Source: Alphaproteobacteria bacterium
GTDB taxonomy: Bacteria; Pseudomonadota; Alphaproteobacteria; Micropepsales; Micropepsaceae
Length of the DNA stretch: 64,000 nucleotides
Assembly: GCA_017983635.1 (NCBI GenBank)
Contig: JAGOBA010000016.1
Location: 1 to 64,000, forward strand
Direction: 5' to 3'
Shown: positions 42,901 through 51,302 of the stretch, in pieces
Position numbering within the stretch: the first letter of the stretch is position 1
Layout of the letters: every line of letters starts with the position of its first letter
Made by a program: the position numbers and the translations under genes
Notes under the pieces: model-generated
What the model saw: the letters and a program-made list of their open reading frames with translations, nothing else
Databases searched by the model: none
What the model was told of the DNA's origin: nothing

Positions 42901-44064
42901 CTATTGCGGCAAGTTCTGCGCGAGAAAGCGCAGCGCCGTTTCGCCCGTCACCTTGCGAATCTCGTCCTCGCTGAACTTCGCGGCCAACATCGCATCGATC
43001 AACGCCGCCGACTCCGACGCATCGAAACGAACCGTCGTTGTGCCGTCATAGTCCGATCCCAACGCCACATGATCGACCCCCACAAGGTCGATCGCATAGC
43101 GCAGTGACTTCGCAACGCCGGCCGGCGTCGTATCGCAAACCGCACCGTCCCAATAGCCGATACCGATCACCCCGCCCTTCGCCGCGATCGCGCGCATTTG
43201 CGCGTCGCTCAAGTTTCGCGGTGAGTTGCAAGCGCCGCGCACGCCCGTGTGAGACACCACGATCGGCCGTGTCGCGATCTGCAGCACGTCGTCGACGACT
43301 TTCTCTGAGGCATGCGCGACATCGACGATCATTCCCGCTTCTTCGATCGCATGCACGGCCTGCACGCCGAACGGCGTTAAGCCGCCCTTGCTCTCGCCGT
43401 GCAACGAGCCGCCCAACTCATTGTCGAAAAAGTGCAGCAGCCCGATCATGCGGTAACCCGCGTCTTTCAACTTCTTCACGTTGGCGAGATCGCCCTCCAG
43501 CGCGTGCGCGCCCTCGATCGCAAGCACGCCACCCACCATCGGCTCCCCGTTCGACCGCCGCGCCATCAGCATCGCCAGATCGCCGCGCGAGCGCACGACC
43601 ATCAACGCCTTGGGATCGCGCGCCGCCGCATCGTTCAGCCTCTGTGCCTGATAGAGCGCGCGCTCCAGAAGGCTGCCCCACGTCCTCATCGGCCACAGCT
43701 GCACTTTCACCAGCAGCGATATCTGATCGGAGTCGCCCGTCGTCCGGTTGTAGTTCTGCCCCTGCGGCGACTTCGTGACCGCCGAAAACACCTGCAGCGC
43801 AAACCGCCCCTCGCGTAGCCGCGGCACATCCACATGCCCTGTCGTCCCGCGCGCCAAAACATCGCGCGCCCAAAGCAACGTGTCCGAATGCAAATCGGCA
43901 AGGTTCAACCGCGCATGAAGCGCTCGCGCCGCCGCACTCACCTTGTAAGGCGCATGCGGCTCAACCTTATTGAGCCCGCTCTCGACAATCGCCGGCGCCG
44001 CAAACAACCCTGCCCCACCGGCAACCACCAGCACGCCCACAATCCCAACGATCCACCGAAACAT
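42901..44064 (-). CDS. Membrane dipeptidase (peptidase M19)
   Basis: 387 residues from the ATG at 44064, N-terminal membrane anchor (IVGIVGVLVVAGGAGLFAA). M19 motifs: LADLHSDTLLWARD (metal ligands H, D), GVLAIEGAHALEGDL (bridging Glu), LLHFFDNELGGS, MIVDVAHAS, PIVVSHTGVRGACNSPRNLS and VALGSDYDG. A zinc dipeptidase facing the periplasm. Convergent with the preceding gene, 6 nt apart. Last gene of the host-like block. Confidence 0.93.
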   Translation of the reverse strand: MFRWIVGIVGVLVVAGGAGLFAAPAIVESGLNKVEPHAPYKVSAAARALHARLNLADLHSDTLLWARDVLARGTTGHVDVPRLREGRFALQVFSAVTKSPQGQNYNRTTGDSDQISLLVKVQLWPMRTWGSLLERALYQAQRLNDAAARDPKALMVVRSRGDLAMLMARRSNGEPMVGGVLAIEGAHALEGDLANVKKLKDAGYRMIGLLHFFDNELGGSLHGESKGGLTPFGVQAVHAIEEAGMIVDVAHASEKVVDDVLQIATRPIVVSHTGVRGACNSPRNLSDAQMRAIAAKGGVIGIGYWDGAVCDTTPAGVAKSLRYAIDLVGVDHVALGSDYDGTTTVRFDASESAALIDAMLAAKFSEDEIRKVTGETALRFLAQNLPQ

Positions 44065-44123
44065 GCGGCCTCCCCATCGCTCAGCCCACAATCATACACC
44101 TGCGGTAGCGACAACGGCCAGGC

Positions 44124-44249
44124 TCACTCGCCAAGAAGGAAGATGTGCAATCCCAGATAAACGACGCCCACCAAGACAAGCGGCGCATATCCGGCGACCA
44201 AGAGAGCGGCCGCAGCGACGGCGGCCAGCAACCATATCAAAGAACCCAT
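44124..44249 (-). CDS. Very small membrane protein
   Basis: 41 residues: MGSLIWLLAAVAAAALLVAG, then APLVLVGVVYLGLHIFLLGE. Two hydrophobic segments. Its ATG lies inside the end of 44237-44692 (13-nt overlap), pointing to translational coupling. Possibly an accessory of the membrane immunity-like genes upstream. Too short for family assignment. Confidence 0.5.
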   Translation of the reverse strand: MGSLIWLLAAVAAAALLVAGYAPLVLVGVVYLGLHIFLLGE

Positions 44250-44692
44250 CGCCGAACCGCTAACCCCAGCCAATACGCCCACGTCGGGATACTCGCGGCA
44301 ACATACATCAAAGTGTAAATCAGATGAAGATGAAGCGTGTGCGCTACGATGAGCGTGCTGAACAAGACCTCAGGACGGTCAACCGACCTTCCAACGATCA
44401 GCGACCGCAACGACAAACCGGCGCACACGATCATGAGCAACGACACAATCAGCATCTCGGCAAGCAGGAACGGCGCCTCCTTGCTTGCCGCCTCAGACAG
44501 GCTGAGCTCCGCGACGCTCTTCAAGATGAGCGGCGCCCAAAAGACTGGAATCAACACCGAGAACCCGAAGACCAAGGCCGCGAACGCGTCGCGCCGCAAG
44601 AGCCAAGCAACGGCCGCGATAGCGAGCGACAAGCCGACGAGGATCGGAGCCTCCGTCGGCCAGCCAATCATCCGAATGGAATCGATCCCCAT
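44237..44692 (-). CDS. Four-helix membrane protein, paralogue of 44701-45129
   Basis: 151 residues from the ATG at 44692 (a TTG at 44704 would overlap the upstream stop). About four transmembrane helices. It shares layout and motifs with its neighbour: FGFSVLIPVFWA with FGFSAVFAVLWM, LSLRSLIVGRS with LALRSLRRREP, LIVAHTLHLHLIYTL with LTIAHAFHVSVIATL. The tandem pair behind a truncated effector-linked gene looks like duplicated membrane immunity proteins; that role is inferred. Confidence 0.6.
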   Translation of the reverse strand: MGIDSIRMIGWPTEAPILVGLSLAIAAVAWLLRRDAFAALVFGFSVLIPVFWAPLILKSVAELSLSEAASKEAPFLLAEMLIVSLLMIVCAGLSLRSLIVGRSVDRPEVLFSTLIVAHTLHLHLIYTLMYVAASIPTWAYWLGLAVRRWVL

Positions 44693-44700
44693 GGCCAATC

Positions 44701-45129
44701 TCAAACGTCGAGCCAGCGCTGTGTCAGCGTTGCAATCACACTCACATGAAACGCGTGAGCAATAGTTAGCGCAACCACGACTGCAACCGGTTGCGCCAAA
44801 GGCTCACGTCGCCTGAGACTGCGCAAAGCCAGGAATGCACACCCGACGAACAACACAAGAGCCACCGACATCTTAGCGAAAAGGGCCGCACTCTTGGCCC
44901 AGTTGACCGTGTCAAACACCGCGGACAAAAGCACCTGAACGGCCCAAAGCATCCAAAGCACCGCGAAGACGGCAGAGAACCCAAATGCGCCCGCAGCAAC
45001 CCGATCACCGCCACTGCGGGAAGCAAGCCCCCAAACGCCAAAGCAAATCGCAATCAACAACGGATGAAACCCGCCATCCTTGATCATCCAAAGCACTTGA
45101 TCGAGCCAACCCGCAATCTGCGCGCTCAC
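44701..45129 (-). CDS. Four-helix membrane protein, tandem paralogue
   Basis: 142 residues from a GTG at 45129 with GAGGGG 7 nt upstream; a GTG at 45144 overlapping the previous stop is an alternative. Four transmembrane helices, last one ending in LTQRWLDV. Paralogue of the next gene downstream. No catalytic motif. Confidence 0.6.
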   Translation of the reverse strand: MSAQIAGWLDQVLWMIKDGGFHPLLIAICFGVWGLASRSGGDRVAAGAFGFSAVFAVLWMLWAVQVLLSAVFDTVNWAKSAALFAKMSVALVLFVGCAFLALRSLRRREPLAQPVAVVVALTIAHAFHVSVIATLTQRWLDV

Positions 45130-45140
45130 CGATTCACCCC

Positions 45141-45461
45141 TCACTTCGCCTTGCCGCACCAACGCTCGATCGATGCTACCAGCATCCGGCCGCTTCGTTC
45201 GGATTCCTCGTTTATGATCTCCATCAGATCTCCGTCGCTTTCTTTGCTCCAGTCGTCCCTAGGCGGAACTGAGGACTCATTTCGAAACTTCGTGTCGCAA
45301 AAATTGACAAAGCACCGCGGTGTCAAATTCGGATTGGGAACAAACTCCCACTGCCCCGAGGCCGCTCCCGCCCGACCAATAGGACCATGCGGCATGGCGC
45401 AAGATGATTCATCGACCGATAGCCCACAACGAAATTCCCGCAGCAACCCCAGCCCGCGCTC
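45141..45461 (-). pseudogene. Truncated duplicate of the 46472-47209 secreted protein
   Basis: 107 codons after an in-frame TGA at 45462-45464. The product (LLREFRCGLSVDESSCAMPH, NLTPRCFVNFCDTKFRNESS) is nearly identical to the C-terminal ~105 residues of 46472-47209, and DNA identity is also high. The signal peptide and N-terminal half are missing. A recent tandem duplication split by gene 45603-46457. Confidence 0.8.
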
Positions 45462-45602
45462 TCAAGTCGAAGCCGTGCCGCTGCGTGTCGTCCTTAGGCT
45501 CGATTCGGCCGCCGCGGATCACACGCAAAGTTCAATCGCCCGTCACAATTTCGCCTAGATTGACCTGTCAAGATTCATGCTGGCTGCGGTATTCATACAG
45601 CA

Positions 45603-46457
45603 ATGCGCGCATCAAACGAAGTCACCTCACTTGCGGCACTGGCACTCGCAGCTGCCGTCACCGCAACGCTGGCGATAGTAGTGCCGTCGATAGCAGATAG
45701 CCCACCGATCGGCCTAACCCCAATCGTCGAGTGTCCTGAAGATCCAAACCAAGACGGAGACTGCCGTCTGGGCGCAATAGTCGCGTACGCCAAAGCAAGT
45801 TCCATCCTGGGAACGACACAGCACGCGAACGTCGTCCAGAAAAAATTCTCAATGTCGGGCCGCCTGAACGACGGCCCCATTCGCCGCTACAGCCTCAGCT
45901 TCACGCAGCCGATCTCCGACTACTTCGCCCGAACCAACCATAGCGGCCCACTCGCGTATCAGTATAGCAGCCTAGACAAAGAACATCTCGTTGTTTACAC
46001 AAACCAAGGCGCACTCGAAATACGAACAAAGGAGATCGGACTAGAAGGAGCGCCATCACTTGCCGTTGTCGATCGGAAAAGTGGACGGGTCTTGGCCCGA
46101 TACTATGACCGCTGCATTGACCCTGGTGTCCTTTCGACGGCGGCCGGCAAGACGATCTGGGATGAAGTCCGGAGGGTGTGCGTATCGACGGTTACCGGAA
46201 GAGTAGCACCGCCAAACACCTGCACGCGCCCGAAGTCAAACGGTTGCCGGATCGAGGTGCCGGCCACCTTCACACCAGAACCAATGCCGCTAGCCGACCT
46301 ATACGCCATGCTGAGAGATTTGCAGGCGCTAGAATTGGCCCCAATTTCTCACGCGATCGCAAGCTTTGGCGGCACCAGCGGTTGGGGCGTGACCATCGCC
46401 AAAGTGCCGGGGAAACCACTCTTGATCGTCCACGCCGCATATGATCACGACGAGTAA
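45603..46457 (+). CDS. Secreted protein, putative immunity to the virion-fused M23 toxin
   Basis: 284 residues. Signal peptide or anchor (LAALALAAAVTATLAIVVPS). Full-length homologue of 28059-28901 (SGRLNDGPIRRYSLSF, DYFARTNHSGPLA). Plus strand, convergent with 46472-47209 (14 nt), i.e. against the operon, so it needs its own promoter; constant expression would suit an immunity gene. It lies between the two copies of the TPMCF-type gene. Confidence 0.7.
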   Translation: MRASNEVTSLAALALAAAVTATLAIVVPSIADSPPIGLTPIVECPEDPNQDGDCRLGAIVAYAKASSILGTTQHANVVQKKFSMSGRLNDGPIRRYSLSFTQPISDYFARTNHSGPLAYQYSSLDKEHLVVYTNQGALEIRTKEIGLEGAPSLAVVDRKSGRVLARYYDRCIDPGVLSTAAGKTIWDEVRRVCVSTVTGRVAPPNTCTRPKSNGCRIEVPATFTPEPMPLADLYAMLRDLQALELAPISHAIASFGGTSGWGVTIAKVPGKPLLIVHAAYDHDE

Positions 46458-46471
46458 CGCACGCGGGTTGC

Positions 46472-47209
46472 TCACTTCGCCTGGCCGCACCAACGCTCGA
46501 TCGATGCTACCAGCATCCGGCCACTTCGTTCGGATTCCTCATTTATGATCTCCGTCAGATCCCCGTCGCTTTCCTTGCTCGGGTCTTCCTTAGGCGGACC
46601 TGAGGACTCATTTCGAAACTTCGTGTCGCAAAAACTGACAAAGCACATCGGCGTCAAATTCGGATTGGGAACAAAACCCCACTGCGCCGAAGCCGCTCCC
46701 GGCCGACCGATGGGACCATACGGCATGGCGCAAGATGATTCATCGACCGAGAGCCCGCACCGAAATTCCCGTAACAAACCGAGCCCGCGCTCACGCAACG
46801 CGCTGGACGCACGTTTGTCTTTCGCACGCGCAGCCTGCACGCAATAGAGTTCAGCGAGGCCAGCCCAAGCCGAGAACCCCGCTTCCGCAACACTATTCTT
46901 ACGCAGAACTGCGGCTTCCATCTTGGTCGTTGCCTGAACCAAATCACCGCGGGCCAATGCCTGCTGCGATTCATTCACCAGCCGCTCGGTAGGCGTGCAG
47001 CCATTGGGACCATTGCAACGCTGACAGGACTGCATCGAACGAAAGCTGGCCGACTTGCTGACCGGACAGGGCGCGTAGTCCGCCCGAACGGACGCAACCA
47101 AGTCCGGACGCCGCTCATTCGTCGGCCGCACCTCGTCATCCGCCCAAGCGCCACCGAGCGTGACGGCAAATACAGCCAACGCCCAGCCCAACAGAAATGA
47201 CCTCGACAT
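46472..47209 (-). CDS. Secreted protein, putative immunity protein (TPMCF family)
   Basis: 245 residues from the ATG at 47209. Signal peptide LLGWALAVFAVTLGGAWA. Cys-rich: ADYAPCPVSK, MQSCQRCNGPNGCTP, FRCGLSVDESSC and TPMCFVSFCD. A TPR-like helical middle (NESQQALARGDLVQATTKME). Directly downstream (40 nt) of the virion-fused M23 toxin. Paralogues: 25631-26239 (distant) and 45141-45461 (recent, truncated). Confidence 0.65.
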   Translation of the reverse strand: MSRSFLLGWALAVFAVTLGGAWADDEVRPTNERRPDLVASVRADYAPCPVSKSASFRSMQSCQRCNGPNGCTPTERLVNESQQALARGDLVQATTKMEAAVLRKNSVAEAGFSAWAGLAELYCVQAARAKDKRASSALRERGLGLLREFRCGLSVDESSCAMPYGPIGRPGAASAQWGFVPNPNLTPMCFVSFCDTKFRNESSGPPKEDPSKESDGDLTEIINEESERSGRMLVASIERWCGQAK

Positions 47210-47249
47210 GGCACCCTCCATGACCAGACATCTTATCCAAGTCTTTGTC

Positions 47250-49646
47250 CTAAGTAAGGCCGAAGCGACGAAGGAAGTCTTGGAAATCATCCCATAAATC
47301 ATCCCGCTGTCCGTCAGTCTCCAGCACCGGCTCACCGTCCTTCTCAACGAACGGCGTAGGATCCACCGCAAACCCTGGAACCGACCGTCCGTTGTACGCC
47401 CCACCAGAGGTTATGATTTGCATATGTGTGTGATCGTTGCGTCCATCGTAGGCCGCTGTATCCACCTCGCCTAACACCTCTCCCATACGGATTCGCAGTG
47501 GTCGGACAAAGCGCGCCCGGCCGTCGAGCTGTTCCTTGAGAGCCAATATCCGCTCATTCGGCCTTACGTGGAGGAGCGACATCTGCAACCCATCGCCCAA
47601 ATCGAACACAAGCATGTAGCCTTTGCTGAAGGGATTGCCTTTCTCGTCGGTGCCAGTCATCTCAACGACTTCCACCAACTCGGCATCCGTCGGCATGCGA
47701 ACGGTAGTCCCTGGACAATCGATGCCGCCGTGATACGTGACCTTCGTTCCTTCGCGCCGCGATGCCCCAAAGTACCCCATCCCCTGGGTGAGCGACTGAT
47801 TGCCGTGAGTCTGCCCCGTTGGATGCATCCAGCGTCGTCGTTGCAGATTCGCTTGCTGTCGCGGCGAAAGCTCGCTCGCCGGAACGAGAACCTTGTCTAA
47901 CCCGGTAGTCGCCCCCTGATCGTTGTACCAGTCGCCGGGCTGGTATCCCCGCGGAATGCCCGGCAGCAGAACCGGCTTTGGCTTTGGGTATGCAGGAACC
48001 TGCCGCGTAATGCGCGGCGCGCCATCGCCTGGCGATGAAGGTGATGATCGCCATGGCGCCTCGTCAGCCGGCGCAGTTTCCACGGGTTCCGAGTACCTGC
48101 CAAAGCCGGATTGAAGAGGAATACCGGCATCGCGTTGCCCGTCCCACGGGAGCGTCTGCCCGCGCGCGCCCGTTTCGCTTTCGTCGAGCTCAAGCCCGCC
48201 CGGACGGTCGATCTTCAGCGCGTTGAAGAGATCGTCCTTCAAGATCTCCAGCGCCCCCGGCAGGCGCATCAGGCGGTCGAAAGCCCGACCGCGCGCTTCG
48301 CGTTTCTCCGGTGTGAGTTCGAGCCCCTCCATGAAGCGCTTCACTGCGCCGTCGAAACTGTGGCCAGCGCGGCGCAGCGCGCTCACGCCCTCGAACATTT
48401 CGCGTTCGGGCCCGTCAAGGAAATCCGTTTGCACTTCCTCACCATTGCCGAACCCCTCCAGCAACTCGACATTGCCGGCGATGGCCGCATGGTCGCCCGA
48501 CTTGAACGCCGCGATGATATCGCGCTTCAACGCCTGCGGCACCCGGCCCGCGCGATTGACGGCATCGATGGTGAACTGCCGGCGCGTGTCCTCCGGCAAT
48601 GTCTCCAATTGCGGCGCCAAATGCTCGCTCCAAAAGAAGTCGAATCCGTCCGCGTCCTTGGGCTCGATCCGCTCGCCGCGAACCACGCGCTTGGCAACCT
48701 CATCGATAGCCTTCGAGCGCTCCTCGACCTGCCTGACCGTTTCCTCCACCGCCTGGCGCAAGCCGCGCGACGCCGCCCGGCCGAACTCTGCTTCGAACGC
48801 CTCGACATCCGGCAGATCGAACATCGTCGCGTGCCCGTCGCGCACCGCGGCGGCGCGGCGCAGGCCTTCGCTCAAACCCCGCACCAGAGCGACACTGCGC
48901 ACCGCCGACTTCGCGCGCTTCTGCCGCCGCTGCTCCGCCTTCAACACTTCGCGGATCGAATTGATCACGCGAGGATCGACGCCGACCTTCTCCAACGTGC
49001 CATCGCCCAGAACCTGGAACGCATGCTCGAAACCACCGCGTCGCGCGAGTCCCATGATGTAGAGCGGCACAATCCGGCCGTGCGCCCGCGCAACGGCAGC
49101 GCGCCGCTCCGCCTCCGGCAGCTTCGCCCCGCCGATGATGGCACCGCTCTCGCGCAGCAACGACGGCAGATCGCCAATGCCCCGCGCCGCCGCCGCGCTC
49201 AAATTGTCGATCGCCTCGTGCACCGTCGCCGTATGCCGCTCGGCCTTCGCAGCCTCCTCCGCCGGCAGCGTGTACGCCGTCACCCGGTTCCACACATTGC
49301 GCGCGCCGAGCTCGAACGTGTTGCGCGCATAAGGCGGCATCTCCTTGCGCAGCGCCTCGACCTGGCGCTTGAAGTCTTCCTGCAACGACTGCGTAAAGCC
49401 CTCCGGAACGCCGCCCTCCTCGGTCTCCTGCACGCGCGCCGCCATCGCCGCGCCAAGCCCCGTCACCGCTTTCCCAGCCCAAGCATCCGCCCGCGCCTGG
49501 AATCCAGCTTCGACCTGACTGAGCAACCCGCTCGTCGTCGCCGCGAGCGCCTGCCCGGTCTGACCGTTGAACGTCTTCGACGGAATGGAGGCGACCGGAA
49601 TCTCCACCGTAGGCACATACATCGCAAACGCCGACCGAGAGGCCAT
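47250..49646 (-). CDS. Large internal virion protein fused to an M23 peptidase
   Basis: 798 residues. Residues 1 to ~510 are alpha-helical virion-type sequence (SKTFNGQTGQALAATTSGLL, FKRQVEALRKEMPPYARNTF, PEDTRRQFTIDAVNRAGRVP), placed after the gp14-like gene as T7 gp15/16-type proteins are. A Pro-rich linker (~530-585) leads to an M23-like domain closely related to that of 28908-30323: NLQRRRWMHPTG, GMGYFGASR, TYHGGID (HxxxD), GDGLQMSLLHV, DHTHMQI (HxH) and FAVDPTPFVEKDG. Internal virion proteins of T7-like phages are ejected into the cell envelope, so this fusion would carry the peptidase with them. Confidence 0.8.
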   Translation of the reverse strand: MASRSAFAMYVPTVEIPVASIPSKTFNGQTGQALAATTSGLLSQVEAGFQARADAWAGKAVTGLGAAMAARVQETEEGGVPEGFTQSLQEDFKRQVEALRKEMPPYARNTFELGARNVWNRVTAYTLPAEEAAKAERHTATVHEAIDNLSAAAARGIGDLPSLLRESGAIIGGAKLPEAERRAAVARAHGRIVPLYIMGLARRGGFEHAFQVLGDGTLEKVGVDPRVINSIREVLKAEQRRQKRAKSAVRSVALVRGLSEGLRRAAAVRDGHATMFDLPDVEAFEAEFGRAASRGLRQAVEETVRQVEERSKAIDEVAKRVVRGERIEPKDADGFDFFWSEHLAPQLETLPEDTRRQFTIDAVNRAGRVPQALKRDIIAAFKSGDHAAIAGNVELLEGFGNGEEVQTDFLDGPEREMFEGVSALRRAGHSFDGAVKRFMEGLELTPEKREARGRAFDRLMRLPGALEILKDDLFNALKIDRPGGLELDESETGARGQTLPWDGQRDAGIPLQSGFGRYSEPVETAPADEAPWRSSPSSPGDGAPRITRQVPAYPKPKPVLLPGIPRGYQPGDWYNDQGATTGLDKVLVPASELSPRQQANLQRRRWMHPTGQTHGNQSLTQGMGYFGASRREGTKVTYHGGIDCPGTTVRMPTDAELVEVVEMTGTDEKGNPFSKGYMLVFDLGDGLQMSLLHVRPNERILALKEQLDGRARFVRPLRIRMGEVLGEVDTAAYDGRNDHTHMQIITSGGAYNGRSVPGFAVDPTPFVEKDGEPVLETDGQRDDLWDDFQDFLRRFGLT

Positions 49647-49761
49647 GACGTGTCCTTTCCAAGAGAGATTTCAGAGTGCAAACGCGCGCGCAAACGCCCG
49701 GACAAAATCCAGACGTCGCACCAACCGCGTTTCGATTATTCCCGCTCGCCAACCGCGAGCA

Positions 49762-49914
49762 TCAGATGCAGATCAACAACGATCCGCGCCAAGAACAAAC
49801 CACCACCTTTGGCGGTGTATAAGTACTCTTCATAGAATCCCGCCACCGCCGAGCCTCCTCAGCCGTCTGCCGATCCCGTTCGGCTTGCTCGCGGCGATCT
49901 TGCGCCGACAGCAT
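49762..49914 (-). CDS. Possible small phage protein or remnant
   Basis: 50 codons from the ATG at 49914. Charged helix (MLSAQDRREQAERDRQTAEE) ending SLLICI. The open frame continues ~35 nt upstream of the ATG to near the stop of 49951-50352, so it may be the 3' part of a phage gene cut by that insertion. The rest of 49647-49950 shows nothing I can support. Confidence 0.35.
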   Translation of the reverse strand: MLSAQDRREQAERDRQTAEEARRWRDSMKSTYTPPKVVVCSWRGSLLICI

Positions 49915-49950
49915 TTGCGCGTAACGCTCAAGTCGCGCGCGAAGCGCTAG

Positions 49951-50352
49951 CTACGACTCGTGAAGCAACCTGTTCGCGTTACCGAATGTGACGCGACGTT
50001 GGAGAAGCTGCTCGTAAACCGCGTCAACTTGAAGATATCGAAGCTCATAGACAGCAATTAACGACGGATGGTTGGCACGAACGGCTGCCAACATGGCCCC
50101 GCGACAAGGTTGAACACGGGCCGCCGCAACCTTGATTATCCGAACTTCTGCTTCGCTCGGGACGCTCTGGTCAGCCAATTGCTGGGCAGACGGGTTGGCG
50201 CTCGTCAGTTTCAGAATCGCCAGCTCGGGGTCATTCCCGACCGCATCAAAACAAGAATTAGCGGAAGATACCCCGCGATCCCAATCCAGATCAGACGACG
50301 TGGCGGGTGCCACAATCACTCCGAGACACAATACTAGGAGAAAGCAACGCAT
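49951..50352 (-). CDS. Secreted hypothetical protein, paralogue of 19561-20142
   Basis: 133 residues from the ATG at 50352. Signal peptide LLVLCLGVIVAPATS. NPSAQQLADQSVPSEAEV, PCRGAMLAAVRANHPSL and VTFGNANRLLHES parallel 19561-20142. It lies between the gp14-like and large internal virion genes. A small periplasmic helical protein of the immunity/accessory set. No adjacent intact effector other than the virion-fused one downstream. Confidence 0.6.
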   Translation of the reverse strand: MRCFLLVLCLGVIVAPATSSDLDWDRGVSSANSCFDAVGNDPELAILKLTSANPSAQQLADQSVPSEAEVRIIKVAAARVQPCRGAMLAAVRANHPSLIAVYELRYLQVDAVYEQLLQRRVTFGNANRLLHES

Positions 50353-50410
50353 TTCCGTTCCTCGCGGTCGGCTCCGGATCATACCACGCGTTGCTCGCAG
50401 ACCAACAGTG

Positions 50411-50926
50411 TCAGGTATAGCGGGGATCAGTGGGGCGGATCAGCTTGTTCAGCTTGAAAGAACTTTCGGCAGAGCTCCCACCTGGCTCCCAAGCCGCCGT
50501 CCCCCACTGCTTAATCCCCGCCCCGAGCAGCGAGCCCGCGCCAGCGATCAGCGACTGTTGCAGCGCGCTCCGCGCCGCGCGCTTGAAGGTCTGCGCCTGG
50601 ATCTGCCCCTCATAGAGCGCCACCTGCCCCTTGTAGAACGCGTTCAGTTCCTCGACCGCCAGGTTGCCGCGGTTCTCCGACAGCACGTCGACCGCCGACG
50701 CGCTCTGCGGATCGACGCCGGAGGTGAACACCGCCACCCGGTCCGATGCCTGCCGCCGCTCCGCCGCATAGCGGCTGAACTCCGCCTGCGCGGCTGCGAC
50801 CTTGAACGCGTTCTCCGCCTGCATCTTCGAAATCTTGGCCTGGTACTTCAAGTCCGACGCCTGCGCCGAAGCACCCATCACCGACGTCGCCACCTGTAAC
50901 CCAGCCATCACCACCGGATGACACAT
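50411..50926 (-). CDS. Internal virion protein (T7 gp14-like)
   Basis: 171 residues from the ATG at 50926 with GAGAGG 5 nt upstream. An N-terminal hydrophobic segment (VVMAGLQVATSVMGASAQA), then a long Ala-rich helix (YQAKISKMQAENAFKVAAAQ) and GVDPQSASAVDVLSENRGN, a pattern shared by gp14-type proteins of alphaproteobacterial podoviruses. These form the ejected channel through the envelope. Upstream of the large internal virion protein, as in T7. Confidence 0.75.
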   Translation of the reverse strand: MCHPVVMAGLQVATSVMGASAQASDLKYQAKISKMQAENAFKVAAAQAEFSRYAAERRQASDRVAVFTSGVDPQSASAVDVLSENRGNLAVEELNAFYKGQVALYEGQIQAQTFKRAARSALQQSLIAGAGSLLGAGIKQWGTAAWEPGGSSAESSFKLNKLIRPTDPRYT

Positions 50927-51119
50927 ATTCACCTCTCAGAATTGCTAAGAAAGAACCACCCCTGCCCCGTCCGCCGATGAACTGAGACATCTGGGACAGT
51001 GAGACACCATCCCACGCTCAAGCCGAAGAGCACCCCGAGGCATCGATCGCCGTGCGCGCAAGGCGAGCTTCGCCGCTTCAAGACCGCCACTCATCGAAGA
51101 GCATCAGCCCGATCCGAAC

Positions 51120-51275
51120 CCATGCCGTCAGTAACGCCGCCGCCGCGAACGGCGCAGCATCATGTTCAACCTCCGCATGAAAGGGTCAAAAATTCCGCGC
51201 GATTCGGCGCAACGGGCCGTAGCTCACGTCTTCCGCCGTCGCGCGCGCACCATATTCAGGCATAAAGGCGAATTG
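51120..51275 (-). repeat. Relic of terL 3' end and following gene start
   Basis: The minus strand has EDVSYGPLRRI-type codons ending in TGA, then GCGGAGGTTGAACATGATGC and TGCGCCGTTCG. This parallels the true terL end (GESYDPLR stop) and leader at 57060-57190. Farther on, CGGATCGGGCTGATGCT resembles an internal terL segment. The frame after the ATG closes after 11 codons. No functional gene is seen between 50927 and 51302. Confidence 0.65.
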
Positions 51276-51302
51276 AGCCGTCAACGCCTCGCGTCACCGC
51301 GA

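Noticed and set aside
48111..49835. 574-codon plus-strand ORF over the internal virion protein
   Set aside because: Composition (Arg, His, Leu-rich) is that of a GC-rich antisense shadow; no start signal.
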